A DNA stretch of 64,000 nt from VXLM01 sp965242665 (GCA_965242665.1 OZ251484.1:3224001-3288000); one strand, 5' to 3'. Counted from the first letter of the stretch, positions 17,540-27,440 are shown. Notes: generated by a model from the sequence alone, not told the origin. A program made the numbers and translations.

Positions 17540-18973
17540 ATGACGGCTGCACGCACAGAGTATATTGCATACGGGAATCGATATATCCCCGTCGAGGTGC
17601 CTGAGAGGACGCGTGTCATCACGGCCAAGCCTCCGATGCCTCCCGTGCAGAGCATCGAACAGTCGGTTCGCGAGGCCATCGCCAATCCTATCGCGCACGA
17701 ACCTCTACGGAAGCTCGTTAGCCCAAAATCGAAGGTAACCATTGCGTTCGACGATGCGTCTGGCGCCTATTTCCAAACCAAGCGAACCGACTTCCGCCAG
17801 ATCGCCATCGAACGTATCGTCGAGGATCTCCGCAAGTCCGGGGTGGACCTCGGAAACATAACGCTGCTGCTCTCCCAGGGACTCCATCGCAAGCTCACCC
17901 GCCCGGAGATGGAGACGTTCTTGGGCCGCAAGATCGTCCTCCAGTTTGGCTACAACCAGTTATACAGCCACGACGCAGAAGACCCGCAGCAACTCGTCCA
18001 CCTGGGGTACACCAAGCGGCGATGGGACGTGGAAGTCAACCGCGCGGTGCTTGATGCGGATCAGTTCATCTATCTCAACACCATGTGGGCCCCGTTCAAC
18101 GGCGGGTGGAAATCCACAGCGGTAGGCCTAGGCACGTTCCGCAGCATCCGACACCACCACAGGCCGTTCCCGCTCGCGTCGGGACATTCCGTAGACGACC
18201 CAAAGAATTCGTCCTTCAAGAAGCTGGTATGGGAACAGGGGGAGGTCATTCGGAGCGCCCTGGAGCGCAAGGGAAGGCGCATGTTCACTATTGAGACCGT
18301 CTACGACAACGACGATCCACAGAAAGACCTCATCGCCATCTTCGCAGGGCATCCAACAGAGGTCCACCCGCATACTCTCAACGCCATCAATGAACAGCTC
18401 GTCGTCGACGTTGATGGACAGTCGGACATTCTCGTTGCAGGACTCTCAAACGTCGAATGCTACTCCAAGTTCTCGGTAATGAACCCGATCCTGGCGGCTA
18501 ATCAGTCGATGGCGAACACCGTCATGCAGTTCCAGAACAAGCCAGTCGTGAGAGAAGGCGGAATCGCCATCATCGCTCATCCACTAAGGGCTAGGTTCGA
18601 CCGCGCCAGATTCGCGTCGTACGTAGAGTTCTACGAGGAACTCCTTCCTCGAGAGCGCGACCCATATTCCCTATGGGAGAATTACGTCGACGACTTCGCC
18701 CACAGGCCGGACTACGTCTACGGGTACCGCCATAAATACGCCTACCACGGCGCGCACCCATTCTTCATGTGGAACAGCACGTTGATCCCGAATCGCTATC
18801 TCGGCGGGATATTCTTCGCCGGCGTCCAGGACTTCGAGGTTGCGCGGCGGTGCGGATTCCAAGCGTTCGCTACCGTGGAGGAGGCGCTGGATGCGGCGCA
18901 AGCCGAGCTGGGGAGAGACGCCAGCATCTCGTTGTTGAAGCACCCGCCGGCGTTCATTCCCCGCGTTTCCTGA
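17540..18973 (+). CDS. LarA-like (DUF2088 / lactate racemase family) protein
   Basis: A 477-residue protein with an N-terminal DUF2088-type domain containing VTIAFDDASGAYF and a glycine/histidine-rich LLLSQGLHRKLTRPEM. The His pair RSIRHHHR and the C-terminal hydrophobic NPILAANQSM region are consistent with the LarA fold. LarA proteins use a nickel-pincer nucleotide to racemise or epimerise 2-hydroxyacids. The cofactor-making larB, larC and larE are not in the window. It is larger than classical LarA (about 425 residues), so the substrate is probably not lactate. Confidence 0.65.
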   Translation: MTAARTEYIAYGNRYIPVEVPERTRVITAKPPMPPVQSIEQSVREAIANPIAHEPLRKLVSPKSKVTIAFDDASGAYFQTKRTDFRQIAIERIVEDLRKSGVDLGNITLLLSQGLHRKLTRPEMETFLGRKIVLQFGYNQLYSHDAEDPQQLVHLGYTKRRWDVEVNRAVLDADQFIYLNTMWAPFNGGWKSTAVGLGTFRSIRHHHRPFPLASGHSVDDPKNSSFKKLVWEQGEVIRSALERKGRRMFTIETVYDNDDPQKDLIAIFAGHPTEVHPHTLNAINEQLVVDVDGQSDILVAGLSNVECYSKFSVMNPILAANQSMANTVMQFQNKPVVREGGIAIIAHPLRARFDRARFASYVEFYEELLPRERDPYSLWENYVDDFAHRPDYVYGYRHKYAYHGAHPFFMWNSTLIPNRYLGGIFFAGVQDFEVARRCGFQAFATVEEALDAAQAELGRDASISLLKHPPAFIPRVS

Positions 18974-19044
18974 AAAGCGCAGCCGCCTCGGGAGATTCCA
19001 CCCCTACTACATCCCCCAACCCCACCGTGGGGCCGACAAACTGG

Positions 19045-19218
19045 CTATGTATCGGACTTCCCTCGCTTACGACTCTCCAGCACGAGCCCGATGACTCCCG
19101 CAACTGCCATGACACCCCCGAGACCGACTTGGGTTCCATCGAATTCACCGAGTGCTCCCATGGAGAGCACAACGATGCCCGCGACGATGAGAATACCCCA
19201 ACTAACAAGTCCTAGCAT
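19045..19218 (-). CDS. 57-residue two-helix membrane protein
   Basis: An ATG at 19218 follows a strong purine-rich ribosome site (aaggaaaaagaagg). The frame runs 57 codons to TAG at 19045. Two hydrophobic helices (LVSWGILIVAGIVVLSM and VGLGGVMAVAGVIGLVLE) are separated by a short EFDGTQ turn, with a basic tail (SRKRGKSD). No family is recognised. The 72-bp gap to the LarA-like gene is convergent. Confidence 0.7.
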   Translation of the reverse strand: MLGLVSWGILIVAGIVVLSMGALGEFDGTQVGLGGVMAVAGVIGLVLESRKRGKSDT

Positions 19219-19539
19219 CCTTCTTTTTCCTTTCTCTGTCTTTCGTAATTTGTCCGCCCGCCCTTTTATACGACATGAAGACCGGCGTTGTCAACTAGCG
19301 AAGAGACAGGCGCCATTCCATGAGTTGCCCCAAAGATAGTAGGAGATTTGGGCGCATCGGTCGAAATTGCCGCATCTCTGTCGTCGGGCCGATAAATCAA
19401 CTGGAACCGTGAGGGGTGGCAATCCTTCTATTGGCGGCTCTTCTTCTCTGATATCATCCCGCCCCGCGGGGAGACTATGCGGAAATTCTTGAATGTCTGG
19501 CAGGGGAGGCGGACGATTCAGGCAGGCGCCGTCTAGTAT
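19219..19539. other. Intergenic, 321 bp without a gene
   Basis: No supported coding frame or RNA. Part of it is the leader of the small membrane gene at 19045-19218. Confidence 0.6.
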
Positions 19540-20319
19540 CTACAGGTTGGGAGCCGCCCCTTCTTCGAGATCCCTGATTCGGTTCTCGATGGCAGTCAAC
19601 TCCGCGTACTCTTCGTGCACGAGATGATAACTCCGCTGGAGGTACACGTCGGCTAGCTCTGCCGAACGGCGGTCGTTGGCCTTCACAGCCCACACCAGCT
19701 TGGGGATGCTGTGCGATTCGGGCAGGTGGCTCGCGACCAGGGCAATCTCCGACTCCGTCTCTCGAATCAGGCGGTCGTCCGATCCATCCACCGCGAACCG
19801 GAGACGCCCAATCAGCTTGCTCAACTCGCCCAACTTGTCGCTGTCGCTCATCAAACCGTAGATGACATCATTCACTGCCAGTGCCTGCTCATCTTCGCCC
19901 ACCCCTTCGTCGAGCGCCGCGCCGCTCGCGGTAGACGACCCCGCGACCCGAGCGTACTCCTCCGAATAGGAATGCACCGCCTCTGCTATTCGTGTCATGG
20001 ATCCAGCCACATCAGACGGATCGTGCGCCCCAACGTACAAGATGTCGTCGTTACGGACGCGAGCCATCTCCTCGATCGCCGCGTAGTTGGGCACCTGCTC
20101 TGGCGCAGGCGGAAACGCGAATGCAGAGAGATCCTTCGGGTCTACCGATCCGATCTGGTTCATGAGGAAGGGGGGAACGTACTTGGAAATGTCGACCGTG
20201 ATCGGTAGTATCACGACATACGTTGCCCATATCTCCTCGTGATCCATGGAACTCCGCATGTAGATGAAAGCGTGCCCCTTCGGCTCCGTGTTGTCGCCTC
20301 TGTGAAAATCGATGGTCAT
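19540..20319 (-). CDS. Conserved-looking hypothetical soluble protein
   Basis: A 259-residue protein without signal peptide or membrane segments. The N-terminal half is alpha/beta-like and includes IWATYVVILPITVDISKY. A low-complexity alanine/glutamate/glycine linker follows, then a helical C-terminal half (residues 150-259) ending in a probable coiled coil (ELTAIENRIRDLEEG). I do not recognise a family. The codon pattern matches its neighbours and the frame is long and uninterrupted, so it is a real gene. Confidence 0.75.
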   Translation of the reverse strand: MTIDFHRGDNTEPKGHAFIYMRSSMDHEEIWATYVVILPITVDISKYVPPFLMNQIGSVDPKDLSAFAFPPAPEQVPNYAAIEEMARVRNDDILYVGAHDPSDVAGSMTRIAEAVHSYSEEYARVAGSSTASGAALDEGVGEDEQALAVNDVIYGLMSDSDKLGELSKLIGRLRFAVDGSDDRLIRETESEIALVASHLPESHSIPKLVWAVKANDRRSAELADVYLQRSYHLVHEEYAELTAIENRIRDLEEGAAPNL

Positions 20320-20445
20320 GACATGCCTGCCGTCTGCGATTATATGCTAATATACCGATTGATGTTAAGACCCTGTATACCCGAATCCGACCCATCATCG
20401 ATTATGATCGAACAGTAGACGGCCTGCCAACTAGGAACCAAGAGC

Positions 20446-21519
20446 GTGCTCATCCTCAACCCCGACGCCTACACCGGCATTCTCCGTCCTCTGCTGTTCG
20501 CCCTGCCTGCGGAGGCAGCCCAAAAAGTCGCTGAAAGGACTCTCAAGCATCCGTTGCCGTGGAGGGCTCTGGGCCCCATGCTGAAAGTCCGCGACTCTCG
20601 GCTCGACTCCGGCTGGTGCGGAATGCGCCTGTCGAACCCTGTCGGGCTTGCGGCGGGATTCGACAAGAATTGCGAGATGATACCGTCACTGGCATCGCTG
20701 GGATTCGGGTACATCACCGTCGGCACGATAACTCTCCGCCCCCGATCCGGCAATCCAAAACCCCGCATGGTGCGCGATGCCAAGGAATCTTCGATTGTCA
20801 ACGCGCTCGGCTTTCCCAGCAACGGACTTGCGCCTGCGGCTCGCCGGCTCGAACAGTCGCAGTCAGTGCGGACCAAAGTTCCCGTTGTTGCCAGCGTTTC
20901 CGGCGAAACCGTGGACGAGATCGTCCGATGCCATCGGCGACTCGAATCTCTCGTGGATGCTGTAGAGATCAACATCAGTTCGCCCAACACGAGCGGACTT
21001 CGCGTGTTTCACCAGCCAGATCGGTTGGCGCAATTGATCGATGCAGTGAGCGAAGTGCGCTACCGGCCTATCATCGTCAAACTTCCTCCGCTCTCGGATC
21101 CGAACGCTGCGTGTGACGGCCTGCACAGGGAGCGCGATCGACTGACGGCCCTGGCGCAGGTTTGCAAGCGGCGCGGCGTGGACGGATTGACCATAGCAAA
21201 TACGAGGCCTGTCGAGGACGCCCGCCTCGCCGTCGGCTCCGGCGGAATCAGCGGCCGGCCGATCTTCTCGCGTATGATCGAGATGGTGCAGTGCGTACGT
21301 GACGAGGTCGGAGACGGGATGACCATCAACGCCTGCGGCGGCGTATTCACCGGCGATGACGCCCTCCGAGCCCTCCGAGCAGGCGCCGCTACCGTTCAAT
21401 TCTACACCGCGTTCGTGTACCGAGGACCTGCAGCCGCGCGCGCAGTCAATAGAGAACTCCTGGCCGCCATGTCTCGCCGGGCTGCTCCAACGGCCGAGCG
21501 GCGCAGTCGATCACTATGA
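20446..21519 (+). CDS. pyrD: Dihydroorotate dehydrogenase, class 2 (quinone-dependent)
   Basis: A 357-residue FMN enzyme of pyrimidine synthesis that oxidises dihydroorotate with membrane quinone. Motifs in order: NPVGLAAGFDKN (FMN contact), the class 2 active-site segment NISSPNT with the catalytic serine, KLPP, TIANTRP, and the phosphate-binding GGISGRP. The N-terminal extension of about 45 residues is the class 2 membrane-association helix pair. Start is GTG at 20446. The gene is followed 24 bp later by an ABC transporter pair. Confidence 0.93.
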   Translation: MLILNPDAYTGILRPLLFALPAEAAQKVAERTLKHPLPWRALGPMLKVRDSRLDSGWCGMRLSNPVGLAAGFDKNCEMIPSLASLGFGYITVGTITLRPRSGNPKPRMVRDAKESSIVNALGFPSNGLAPAARRLEQSQSVRTKVPVVASVSGETVDEIVRCHRRLESLVDAVEINISSPNTSGLRVFHQPDRLAQLIDAVSEVRYRPIIVKLPPLSDPNAACDGLHRERDRLTALAQVCKRRGVDGLTIANTRPVEDARLAVGSGGISGRPIFSRMIEMVQCVRDEVGDGMTINACGGVFTGDDALRALRAGAATVQFYTAFVYRGPAAARAVNRELLAAMSRRAAPTAERRSRSL

Positions 21520-21543
21520 TTTCGGGGCGATGAGAGGCTGAAC

Positions 21544-22455
21544 ATGCAAAGCGTCATCCGCACGGACAAGATTACCAAGCTGTTTGGCGGTGTGGAGGCG
21601 GTAGTGGACGTCGATCTGGACGTCCAGGCGGGCGAGATATTTGGATACCTCGGACCGAACGGTGCAGGCAAGTCGACGACGATCCGAATGCTGCTCGATC
21701 AAATCCGTCCAACACGGGGAACCGGGACAGTCTTGGGACTCGACATCCGCAAGGACAGCATAGAGATCAAGCGCCGCATCGGATACCTGCCGGGCGAGTT
21801 CGCGCTCTACGACCAGATGACTGGACGCGCAGTCTTGCGGTATTTCGCAAACTTGCGGGGCGGCGTTGATTGGACGCACGTCGACAATATCGCCGCCCGC
21901 CTCGATGCAGACCTGGATAGACGGTACTCTCAGCTTTCGCGAGGAAACAAGCAGAAGATCGGCCTCCTGCAAGCCCTCATGCACAAGCCCGAGTTGGTCG
22001 TCTTGGATGAGCCGACAAGCAGCCTCGACCCCCTAGTCCAGCACGAATTCTACGAAATACTCGACGAGACAAGAGCAGAAGGTCGTACAGTTTTCTTCTC
22101 CTCGCACGTCTTGCCCGAAGTGCAGCGGATTTGCGACCGCGTCGGCATTATTCGGAAGGGAAGGGTAGTGGCCGTCGAAGACGTCGACACGCTCATCGAC
22201 CGCGCTGCGCTCCACCGATTCGAGATCGAGTTCGCGTCGGACGTGTGCCGTTCGAGCTTTGAACGAGTCGAAGGCACGTCCGACCTCTCTATCGACGGAC
22301 GGACGCTCACCGTATCGGTCTCAGGCTCTCCGGATGCGCTCGTCAGAGCCGCGGCCCAATATGAGATTGTGCGTCTTGTGACTCACGAGGCGTCCCTCGA
22401 CGATATCTTCCTAACCTTCTACAGCGGCGACGGAGAGAACAGCCATGATCGGTAA
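21544..22455 (+). CDS. ABC transporter ATP-binding protein
   Basis: A 303-residue ATPase of the ABC-2 export type. Walker A is GPNGAGKST (residues 37-45), the signature is LSRGNKQKIG near 130, and Walker B with the catalytic Glu is LVVLDEP near 150. A C-terminal domain of about 80 residues is typical of DrrA/CcmA-like ATPases. It overlaps the permease gene by 11 bases, so the two proteins form one exporter. The substrate (drug, lipid or polysaccharide) is not determinable. Confidence 0.9.
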   Translation: MQSVIRTDKITKLFGGVEAVVDVDLDVQAGEIFGYLGPNGAGKSTTIRMLLDQIRPTRGTGTVLGLDIRKDSIEIKRRIGYLPGEFALYDQMTGRAVLRYFANLRGGVDWTHVDNIAARLDADLDRRYSQLSRGNKQKIGLLQALMHKPELVVLDEPTSSLDPLVQHEFYEILDETRAEGRTVFFSSHVLPEVQRICDRVGIIRKGRVVAVEDVDTLIDRAALHRFEIEFASDVCRSSFERVEGTSDLSIDGRTLTVSVSGSPDALVRAAAQYEIVRLVTHEASLDDIFLTFYSGDGENSHDR

Positions 22456-23242
22456 CACGTTCATCAAATCGCTCCGCGACCTGCGGCGCGCGATGCTCTG
22501 GTGGTCTTTGGGTCTGGTCTCGTATGCGCTCGTCATAGTCTTGATATACCCCAGCTTTCGGGATGCCCCGCAGCTGGCCGAGTTCTTCGGCGACGAGAAC
22601 TCGATTCTCCGCGCGTTCGCCGGAAACGTCACGGACTTCAACTCCCCGCAAGGGTTCTTGACGGCCGAAATGTTGTCGTTCACTTTCCCCATGCTCTTCA
22701 TCGTGTTCGGCCTATGGCTGGGAACGAGTTGGCTGGCCGGCGAGGAACGGCGAGGCGTCCTAGAGGTGCTTCTGTCGCATCCAGTCCGCCGCACTACGAT
22801 ACTCCTGGAAAAGTTCGCAGCCATCGTAGCCGCCTCGGCCATACTCGGTGTCGTGACTCTGATTGGCACCATAGCTGGAATCTTCATCGTAGACATGGAA
22901 ATCAGCCTGCTCAACGTTGCCCAAGCATATGTCGGCCTCGTCATGCTCGGATCGACTTTCGCCGCGCTGGCAATCTTCGTTGCCGCATGGACAGGCAAAC
23001 CAGGCGCTTCCATCGGAATTGGCGGAGCCATTGGAATACTTGCCTACGTCTTGAATTCCTTTGCGCCGCTGGTCGACGCGATCGAGTGGGCCCGATACCT
23101 TTCGCCAATCTACTACTTCATTGGAGGCGACCCGCTAACCAACGGACTCAACGCCGTTCACACCGCCGTATTGATCGGGACGTCTGCGTTTCTCGTCGCC
23201 CTAGCAAGCCATCTCTTCGAGCGCAGAGACCTCGGGGTCTGA
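22445..23242 (+). CDS. ABC-2 family transporter permease
   Basis: A 265-residue permease with six membrane helices. The EERRGVLEVLLSHPVRR motif after helix 2 is typical of ABC-2 permeases and contacts the ATPase. Translation is coupled to the upstream ATPase through an 11-base overlap. It ends about 75 bp from a convergent gene, with a hairpin between. Confidence 0.88.
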   Translation: MIGNTFIKSLRDLRRAMLWWSLGLVSYALVIVLIYPSFRDAPQLAEFFGDENSILRAFAGNVTDFNSPQGFLTAEMLSFTFPMLFIVFGLWLGTSWLAGEERRGVLEVLLSHPVRRTTILLEKFAAIVAASAILGVVTLIGTIAGIFIVDMEISLLNVAQAYVGLVMLGSTFAALAIFVAAWTGKPGASIGIGGAIGILAYVLNSFAPLVDAIEWARYLSPIYYFIGGDPLTNGLNAVHTAVLIGTSAFLVALASHLFERRDLGV

Positions 23243-23288
23243 CCATGCGGCGTTGCCGTAGTCGCCTTCTGCTCGCGCGAGGGTGCTT

Positions 23289-23308
23289 CCCTCGAGTTCG
23301 TTCGAGGG
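23289..23308. terminator. Hairpin between convergent genes
   Basis: CCCTCGA and TCGAGGG form a 7-bp stem with a 6-base loop between two convergent stop codons. There is no strong T run, so rho-independent termination is uncertain. Confidence 0.4.
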
Positions 23309-23316
23309 TGCGGCCT

Positions 23317-25371
23317 TTACTCCCCATCCTCCAGCATCCTGACCTCGCCTTCCCAGATTTGGCCGCTCCCATTGGACTGCCCGGTCCTAATCTTGGCGGT
23401 CTCATACTGAGGGAGATTGACGCTCACCCAGCATTTACCTTCGAATATCACCCCTCTCGCCTCGAAGTCGAAGTCATGGATATCGAACCCGTGTGGTCTA
23501 CGCTCGTCGGAAAGGGCGCTCTCGTCGACCGGGACTACGTGCAGGAAGAAGCGGTCTTGCGTGTCCGTAAGCGTGCAAGAGTCCTTGAAATACAACAACT
23601 CTCTTTCATTCGCGTATATGTCGAAACGCGGTCTCGCTGCGGGCTCCCGAGACACGACTGCCTGACGCTCCGACAGATAGTGAGCGGAGAGACGAGCCGA
23701 ATCGTAGAGGAACACTTGTCGGTTCCGCGGAGTGAGCAGCGCGTCAGTATCGATACGCTCGTCGGTAATGGTAAACCCATGGTCGACGAGCGGGCCCCTG
23801 TACTGGATGATTCTTTGGGATAGATAATAGCTCAGCGCATGACGCGCCCCCGCAAACCCTACCTGAAATCCCCAGTTCGGGGCCATGACTGCGCTGCCCC
23901 GGGACCGAACTGAAATGATCGCGCCTTCCGGCGTCAATCGTCGAATCGCATCGAAATCCTCCAATGCCTCCCGCTTGAATTGGGCTAGATCCGCGCTGTG
24001 AGCGACTCGGCTCATCTGGAAGCTAGAAAGAGCGAAAATCAAGACCGCGGCGATTGCAGCGCCTACGATGATTCCATCTCGCTTCACCATCCGATGTATC
24101 AAGAGCAGCAGCGCCGAGAAGAAGATGAGCGGGACTCCGATGTAGATCCACGCCTCGAAATTATGCGTCCCCACGCTGCCGCGCACCAGAATGGCCCAGC
24201 ACAAGCCATACAGCAACAGCGCCGCCGGTAGAATCTTGTTGCGCATGAGGGTTAGCCCAAGCAGCAGACTGCCGCAGAATATCAAGACCCCCAAACCCGA
24301 CATGGGCAGCGCCGAGCCGATTGCCGCCGTCCTCGGCGGCGGCGAGTATTCGCCCAGATGGCGAAGAGCGGCGAACGGAATCGTCATCTGGGTGATATGT
24401 CTGGCCTGTATCCGCAAGAAGTTGGGCCAGCGGTAGTTGTCGTTGGTGGAGATGAGATGGTCGTCGACTCCCAATCGTCTCATCATCGAGCGGAACGACG
24501 GCAGCTCCGTCAGCGATGTCTCACCGTTCAGCGCGCGGTACTCATTGGTGAAATTGAAAGACAGGGCCAGGACTCCAACCAGTAACGCCGCCCCGCCGAG
24601 CAACGAACAACGGCTGATAGTTAGGAAGGATGCAAGGCGTTTTACTCGACCAAGCGTCAGGGGCGGGAAAATGGATGAACGCGCACGCAGCATCTCGCTC
24701 CCCAGGCAGAGAACCACGAATGGCAATAGCAGCGCGAAGACATGCCAGTCCATCAGCAAAGCCGCGCACGTCTTGCCCAGCAGCTGGTAGAAGCGGCCGT
24801 CCTGCACGAAGATGACCATACCATGGAATGTCAGCATTACTCCAAAGCTTCCTATCACTACATCGGGGGAGATCATGTCGTTGTAGTACAAGCAAAAATG
24901 CGAGGAGCAGGCCAACGACGTCGCTGCCAGTGCGATCCATCGGTTCGATGTCAGGCGGCAGAGCGACAGATACGCCAGAACTGCGGTTGCGGAGAAGGCG
25001 AGGAGCATCAGCGCCCGGGCCGCATGGGTCTTCGCCGACAAGTCGCCTCCGAAGGGTAGGGTAGCCAGCTTGGTCAGTGCGTAGCTGCCGATCGGGAAGC
25101 GGTTGTATGGCTCGTAGATTGCATCGCCGTCCGCATCCAGGATCTGGCGGCGGAACATCAAGAAGCCGTGTTGAGGAGAAAGGTTCACGGCTATCGTAAG
25201 GTGCTCTGACGATATCGTGTCGTGGTGGCCGGGACGGTAGAAGAGCCCCCGGTCGTTGCCAAAGAGGAAGACCGTCGACAACGCAAGCGCCAACAACGCA
25301 AGCGGGAGCATCCCTGAACTCGATGCGGACATGATCTTGCCGAACGGTATCACGTCTCGGAGCCGCGGCAT
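23317..25371 (-). CDS. GT-C-like polytopic membrane protein with C-terminal module
   Basis: A 684-residue protein with about ten or eleven membrane helices in its first 480 residues, then a soluble part. The layout resembles GT-C glycosyltransferases that use polyprenyl-phosphate sugars, but I see no decisive catalytic motif. The C-terminal 100 residues (about 582-684) form a module with a paired-cysteine pattern (DSC ... GKC), also found twice in the paralogue at 44399. The start is set at ATG 25371, because the longer frame runs through tRNA-Ala and the paralogue begins at the same point relative to helix 1. Confidence 0.7.
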   Translation of the reverse strand: MPRLRDVIPFGKIMSASSSGMLPLALLALALSTVFLFGNDRGLFYRPGHHDTISSEHLTIAVNLSPQHGFLMFRRQILDADGDAIYEPYNRFPIGSYALTKLATLPFGGDLSAKTHAARALMLLAFSATAVLAYLSLCRLTSNRWIALAATSLACSSHFCLYYNDMISPDVVIGSFGVMLTFHGMVIFVQDGRFYQLLGKTCAALLMDWHVFALLLPFVVLCLGSEMLRARSSIFPPLTLGRVKRLASFLTISRCSLLGGAALLVGVLALSFNFTNEYRALNGETSLTELPSFRSMMRRLGVDDHLISTNDNYRWPNFLRIQARHITQMTIPFAALRHLGEYSPPPRTAAIGSALPMSGLGVLIFCGSLLLGLTLMRNKILPAALLLYGLCWAILVRGSVGTHNFEAWIYIGVPLIFFSALLLLIHRMVKRDGIIVGAAIAAVLIFALSSFQMSRVAHSADLAQFKREALEDFDAIRRLTPEGAIISVRSRGSAVMAPNWGFQVGFAGARHALSYYLSQRIIQYRGPLVDHGFTITDERIDTDALLTPRNRQVFLYDSARLSAHYLSERQAVVSREPAARPRFDIYANERELLYFKDSCTLTDTQDRFFLHVVPVDESALSDERRPHGFDIHDFDFEARGVIFEGKCWVSVNLPQYETAKIRTGQSNGSGQIWEGEVRMLEDGE

Positions 25372-25504
25372 GACGGTGCTTTCCACAGGATGCCCCATGT
25401 CCGATAGGGGCGAGGATGCCTCCATTCTCGCCAGTGTAGGGATGGCTGCTGGGTTCCGAACGCCCAACCCCAATGATCGAGATGGTTCTCGCCCGCGTGT
25501 GGTT

Positions 25505-25580
25505 TGGTGGAGATAGGGGGACTCGAACCCCCAACCTCGGCATTGCGAACGCCGCGCTCTCCCAGTTGAGCTATATCCCC
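25505..25580 (-). tRNA. tRNA-Ala (anticodon CGC), CCA encoded
   Basis: On the minus strand GGGGATA (acceptor) pairs with TATCTCC, followed by A and CCA. The D arm is GCTC/GAGC, and the anticodon arm CGGCG-TTCGCAA-TGCCG gives anticodon CGC, reading GCG. The T arm is GGGGG-TTCGAGT-CCCCC. Total length 76 nt. Confidence 0.95.
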
Positions 25581-25652
25581 ACGCCAAGGAGCGTACAACA
25601 TAGTATACCGCATTGCTGCGCCAATGTCACGTGGTGGTTTTCGCAATGACGT

Positions 25653-26252
25653 CTATGGCTCGGTGGGTTCGATGAGACCGTAGTCCCCGTCGTGCCGACG
25701 GTATACTACGCCGTAGCTGCCCGTCTCCACGCTCCGAAACAGATAGAAATCGTGGTGGCGAAGTTCCATCTGGAATATCGCGTCGTGGACGGTCATGTCC
25801 TCCACGGCGAATTTCTTTCGGCGCACTACCTCTATCGGCATCTCTTCCATCTCGTCGGTTGACGGCAAGTCTTCACCCATATCCGAGGTGAGGCTTTCGG
25901 ACGGATACCGCAGAGACTCGCGCTCCTGACTGGAGCGGTAACGTCGGCCTTTGTAGCGGCGGATCTGTCGATCCATCACGTCCACGGCGGTGTCGACCGC
26001 TTCGTGCACGGTGGAACCCCGACGCTGGGCGCGGAGGATCTGCCCCTTCACCATCAACGTCAACTGCACGACGTAGCGGTCTCCTCCCGACCGAGAACCC
26101 GTCTTCGCGATCTCAGCCGTCGCGTCTATGATCTGAGGCAAATGCCTCGATAGCCGGTCGAATTTCTTGTCCACGTAACTGCGGATGCCCTGGGTAATCT
26201 GGACATTTCTCCCATGAATCTTGATTTCCAAATGGTACCTCCGATCGTGCAT
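25653..26252 (-). CDS. hpf: Ribosome hibernation promoting factor, long form
   Basis: A 199-residue protein. The N-terminal ribosome-binding domain (residues 1-105) has the family pattern VQITQGIRSYVDKKFDRLSRH and HEAVDTAVDVMDRQIRRYK. An acidic linker follows, then the C-terminal dimerisation domain (about 140-199; RRKKFAVEDMTVHDAIFQME, GVVYRRHDGDYGLIEP). Long HPF joins 70S ribosomes into inactive 100S dimers in stationary phase. It lies downstream of an enolase-superfamily gene with a 36-bp gap. Confidence 0.93.
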   Translation of the reverse strand: MHDRRYHLEIKIHGRNVQITQGIRSYVDKKFDRLSRHLPQIIDATAEIAKTGSRSGGDRYVVQLTLMVKGQILRAQRRGSTVHEAVDTAVDVMDRQIRRYKGRRYRSSQERESLRYPSESLTSDMGEDLPSTDEMEEMPIEVVRRKKFAVEDMTVHDAIFQMELRHHDFYLFRSVETGSYGVVYRRHDGDYGLIEPTEP

Positions 26253-26288
26253 TGCGTCATATTGAAGGTCGGTCTCTATCCAGCATTG

Positions 26289-27440
26289 CTACGGCCCTTC
26301 CTGCCAATATCGTCTGATGCTCTTCTGTCCAACGGTGATCTCCGACCGCCGTTCCAGAGCGCCTTCGTCCAGTTCCACGCCGATTCCGGGCTGCTCCGGC
26401 AGCCGAACATACCCGCCTGCCAGCTCGAGCGGCTGCACCACGATATCCTCGACGCATGGTTCGAAGTTGACCCAGTACTCGGTAATGACGAAATTCGGGA
26501 TGCAGGCCGAGACCTGGACGGTGGACGCCAAGGCTACGCTCACGCTGTTGTAGTTGTGAGGGGAAACTCCGACGTAGTACGGCTCCGCCATCGCGGCGAT
26601 CTCCTTCGTCTCGAGGATGCCCCCCGTGTTGCAGACGTCAGGATTTATAATGTCCACGGCGCGCCGTTCGAGCAGTTCTCGAAAATCTGCTTTCGTGTAG
26701 AGAGTCTCTCCCGCCACGATAGGAATATCGGTGCGGCTCCTGATCTCCGCCAGAGCCGCCGGGTTGTCTGCCGGACAGGGCTCCTCGAACCAAAACGGAT
26801 CCGCGACGCGGATGGCGCGCGCAACGCGATTCGCGTGCATCGGCGCCAACCGCCGATGTACCTCGATCAACAAGTCCACGCTCGGGCCCACCGCGTCGCG
26901 TACCGCATGAACCGTCTCAATTGCGGCATCCTCATCCTCGCGGGATACATACAGCCGCCAAGGGCCGGGGAACGGATCGAACTTGATCGCAGTGAACCCC
27001 CGCTCTACCATCTGCTTGGCGGCGTGCGCGTACTCGTCCGGCGTCTCCGTGTCGTCCGACCACCCATTGGCGTACACCCGGATCTTGTCGCGGCACGCCC
27101 CGCCAAGCAAGTCATACACAGGCACGCCCAGAGTCTTGCCCACGATGTCCCACAACGCCTGCTCGATCGCGCTCAATGCCGACCAAAAGTCCATCGCCCC
27201 CCGCTTGGCCGCAAAATCCTCGTAGGCCACCTGCGAGAAATGCTTTATGTTGAACGGACTCCTCCCGAGCAGGTAATGCCCCAATCGTTCCACATGCGCC
27301 GTAATCGACGTGTCCCTGTCGGTCTGCGTGTACGCCTCACCCCAACCATACGTGCCGTCGTCCGCCTCGACCCTGACGAACACCAGATTCTTTGGCGCTC
27401 CCGCGTCCACGATATAGATCCGAACGTTTGCGACCCGCAA
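26289..27440 (-). CDS. Enolase-superfamily acid-sugar dehydratase-like protein
   Basis: A 383-residue mandelate racemase/muconate lactonizing family protein, closest in layout to D-galactonate/gluconate dehydratases. Residues include KFDPF (base strand), IEVHRR (metal ligand and histidine as in acid-sugar dehydratases), FEEPCP, VAGETLY, and SPHNYNS near the barrel end. It would dehydrate an aldonic acid to a 2-keto-3-deoxy acid; the exact sugar is unknown. The start appears to be TTG at 27440 after gagg. The gene precedes hpf on the same strand. Confidence 0.82.
   Translation of the reverse strand: MRVANVRIYIVDAGAPKNLVFVRVEADDGTYGWGEAYTQTDRDTSITAHVERLGHYLLGRSPFNIKHFSQVAYEDFAAKRGAMDFWSALSAIEQALWDIVGKTLGVPVYDLLGGACRDKIRVYANGWSDDTETPDEYAHAAKQMVERGFTAIKFDPFPGPWRLYVSREDEDAAIETVHAVRDAVGPSVDLLIEVHRRLAPMHANRVARAIRVADPFWFEEPCPADNPAALAEIRSRTDIPIVAGETLYTKADFRELLERRAVDIINPDVCNTGGILETKEIAAMAEPYYVGVSPHNYNSVSVALASTVQVSACIPNFVITEYWVNFEPCVEDIVVQPLELAGGYVRLPEQPGIGVELDEGALERRSEITVGQKSIRRYWQEGP

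Noticed and set aside
25372..25587. Longer N-terminus for the GT-C-like protein
   Set aside because: It runs through tRNA-Ala, and the paralogue starts at the position equivalent to 25371.
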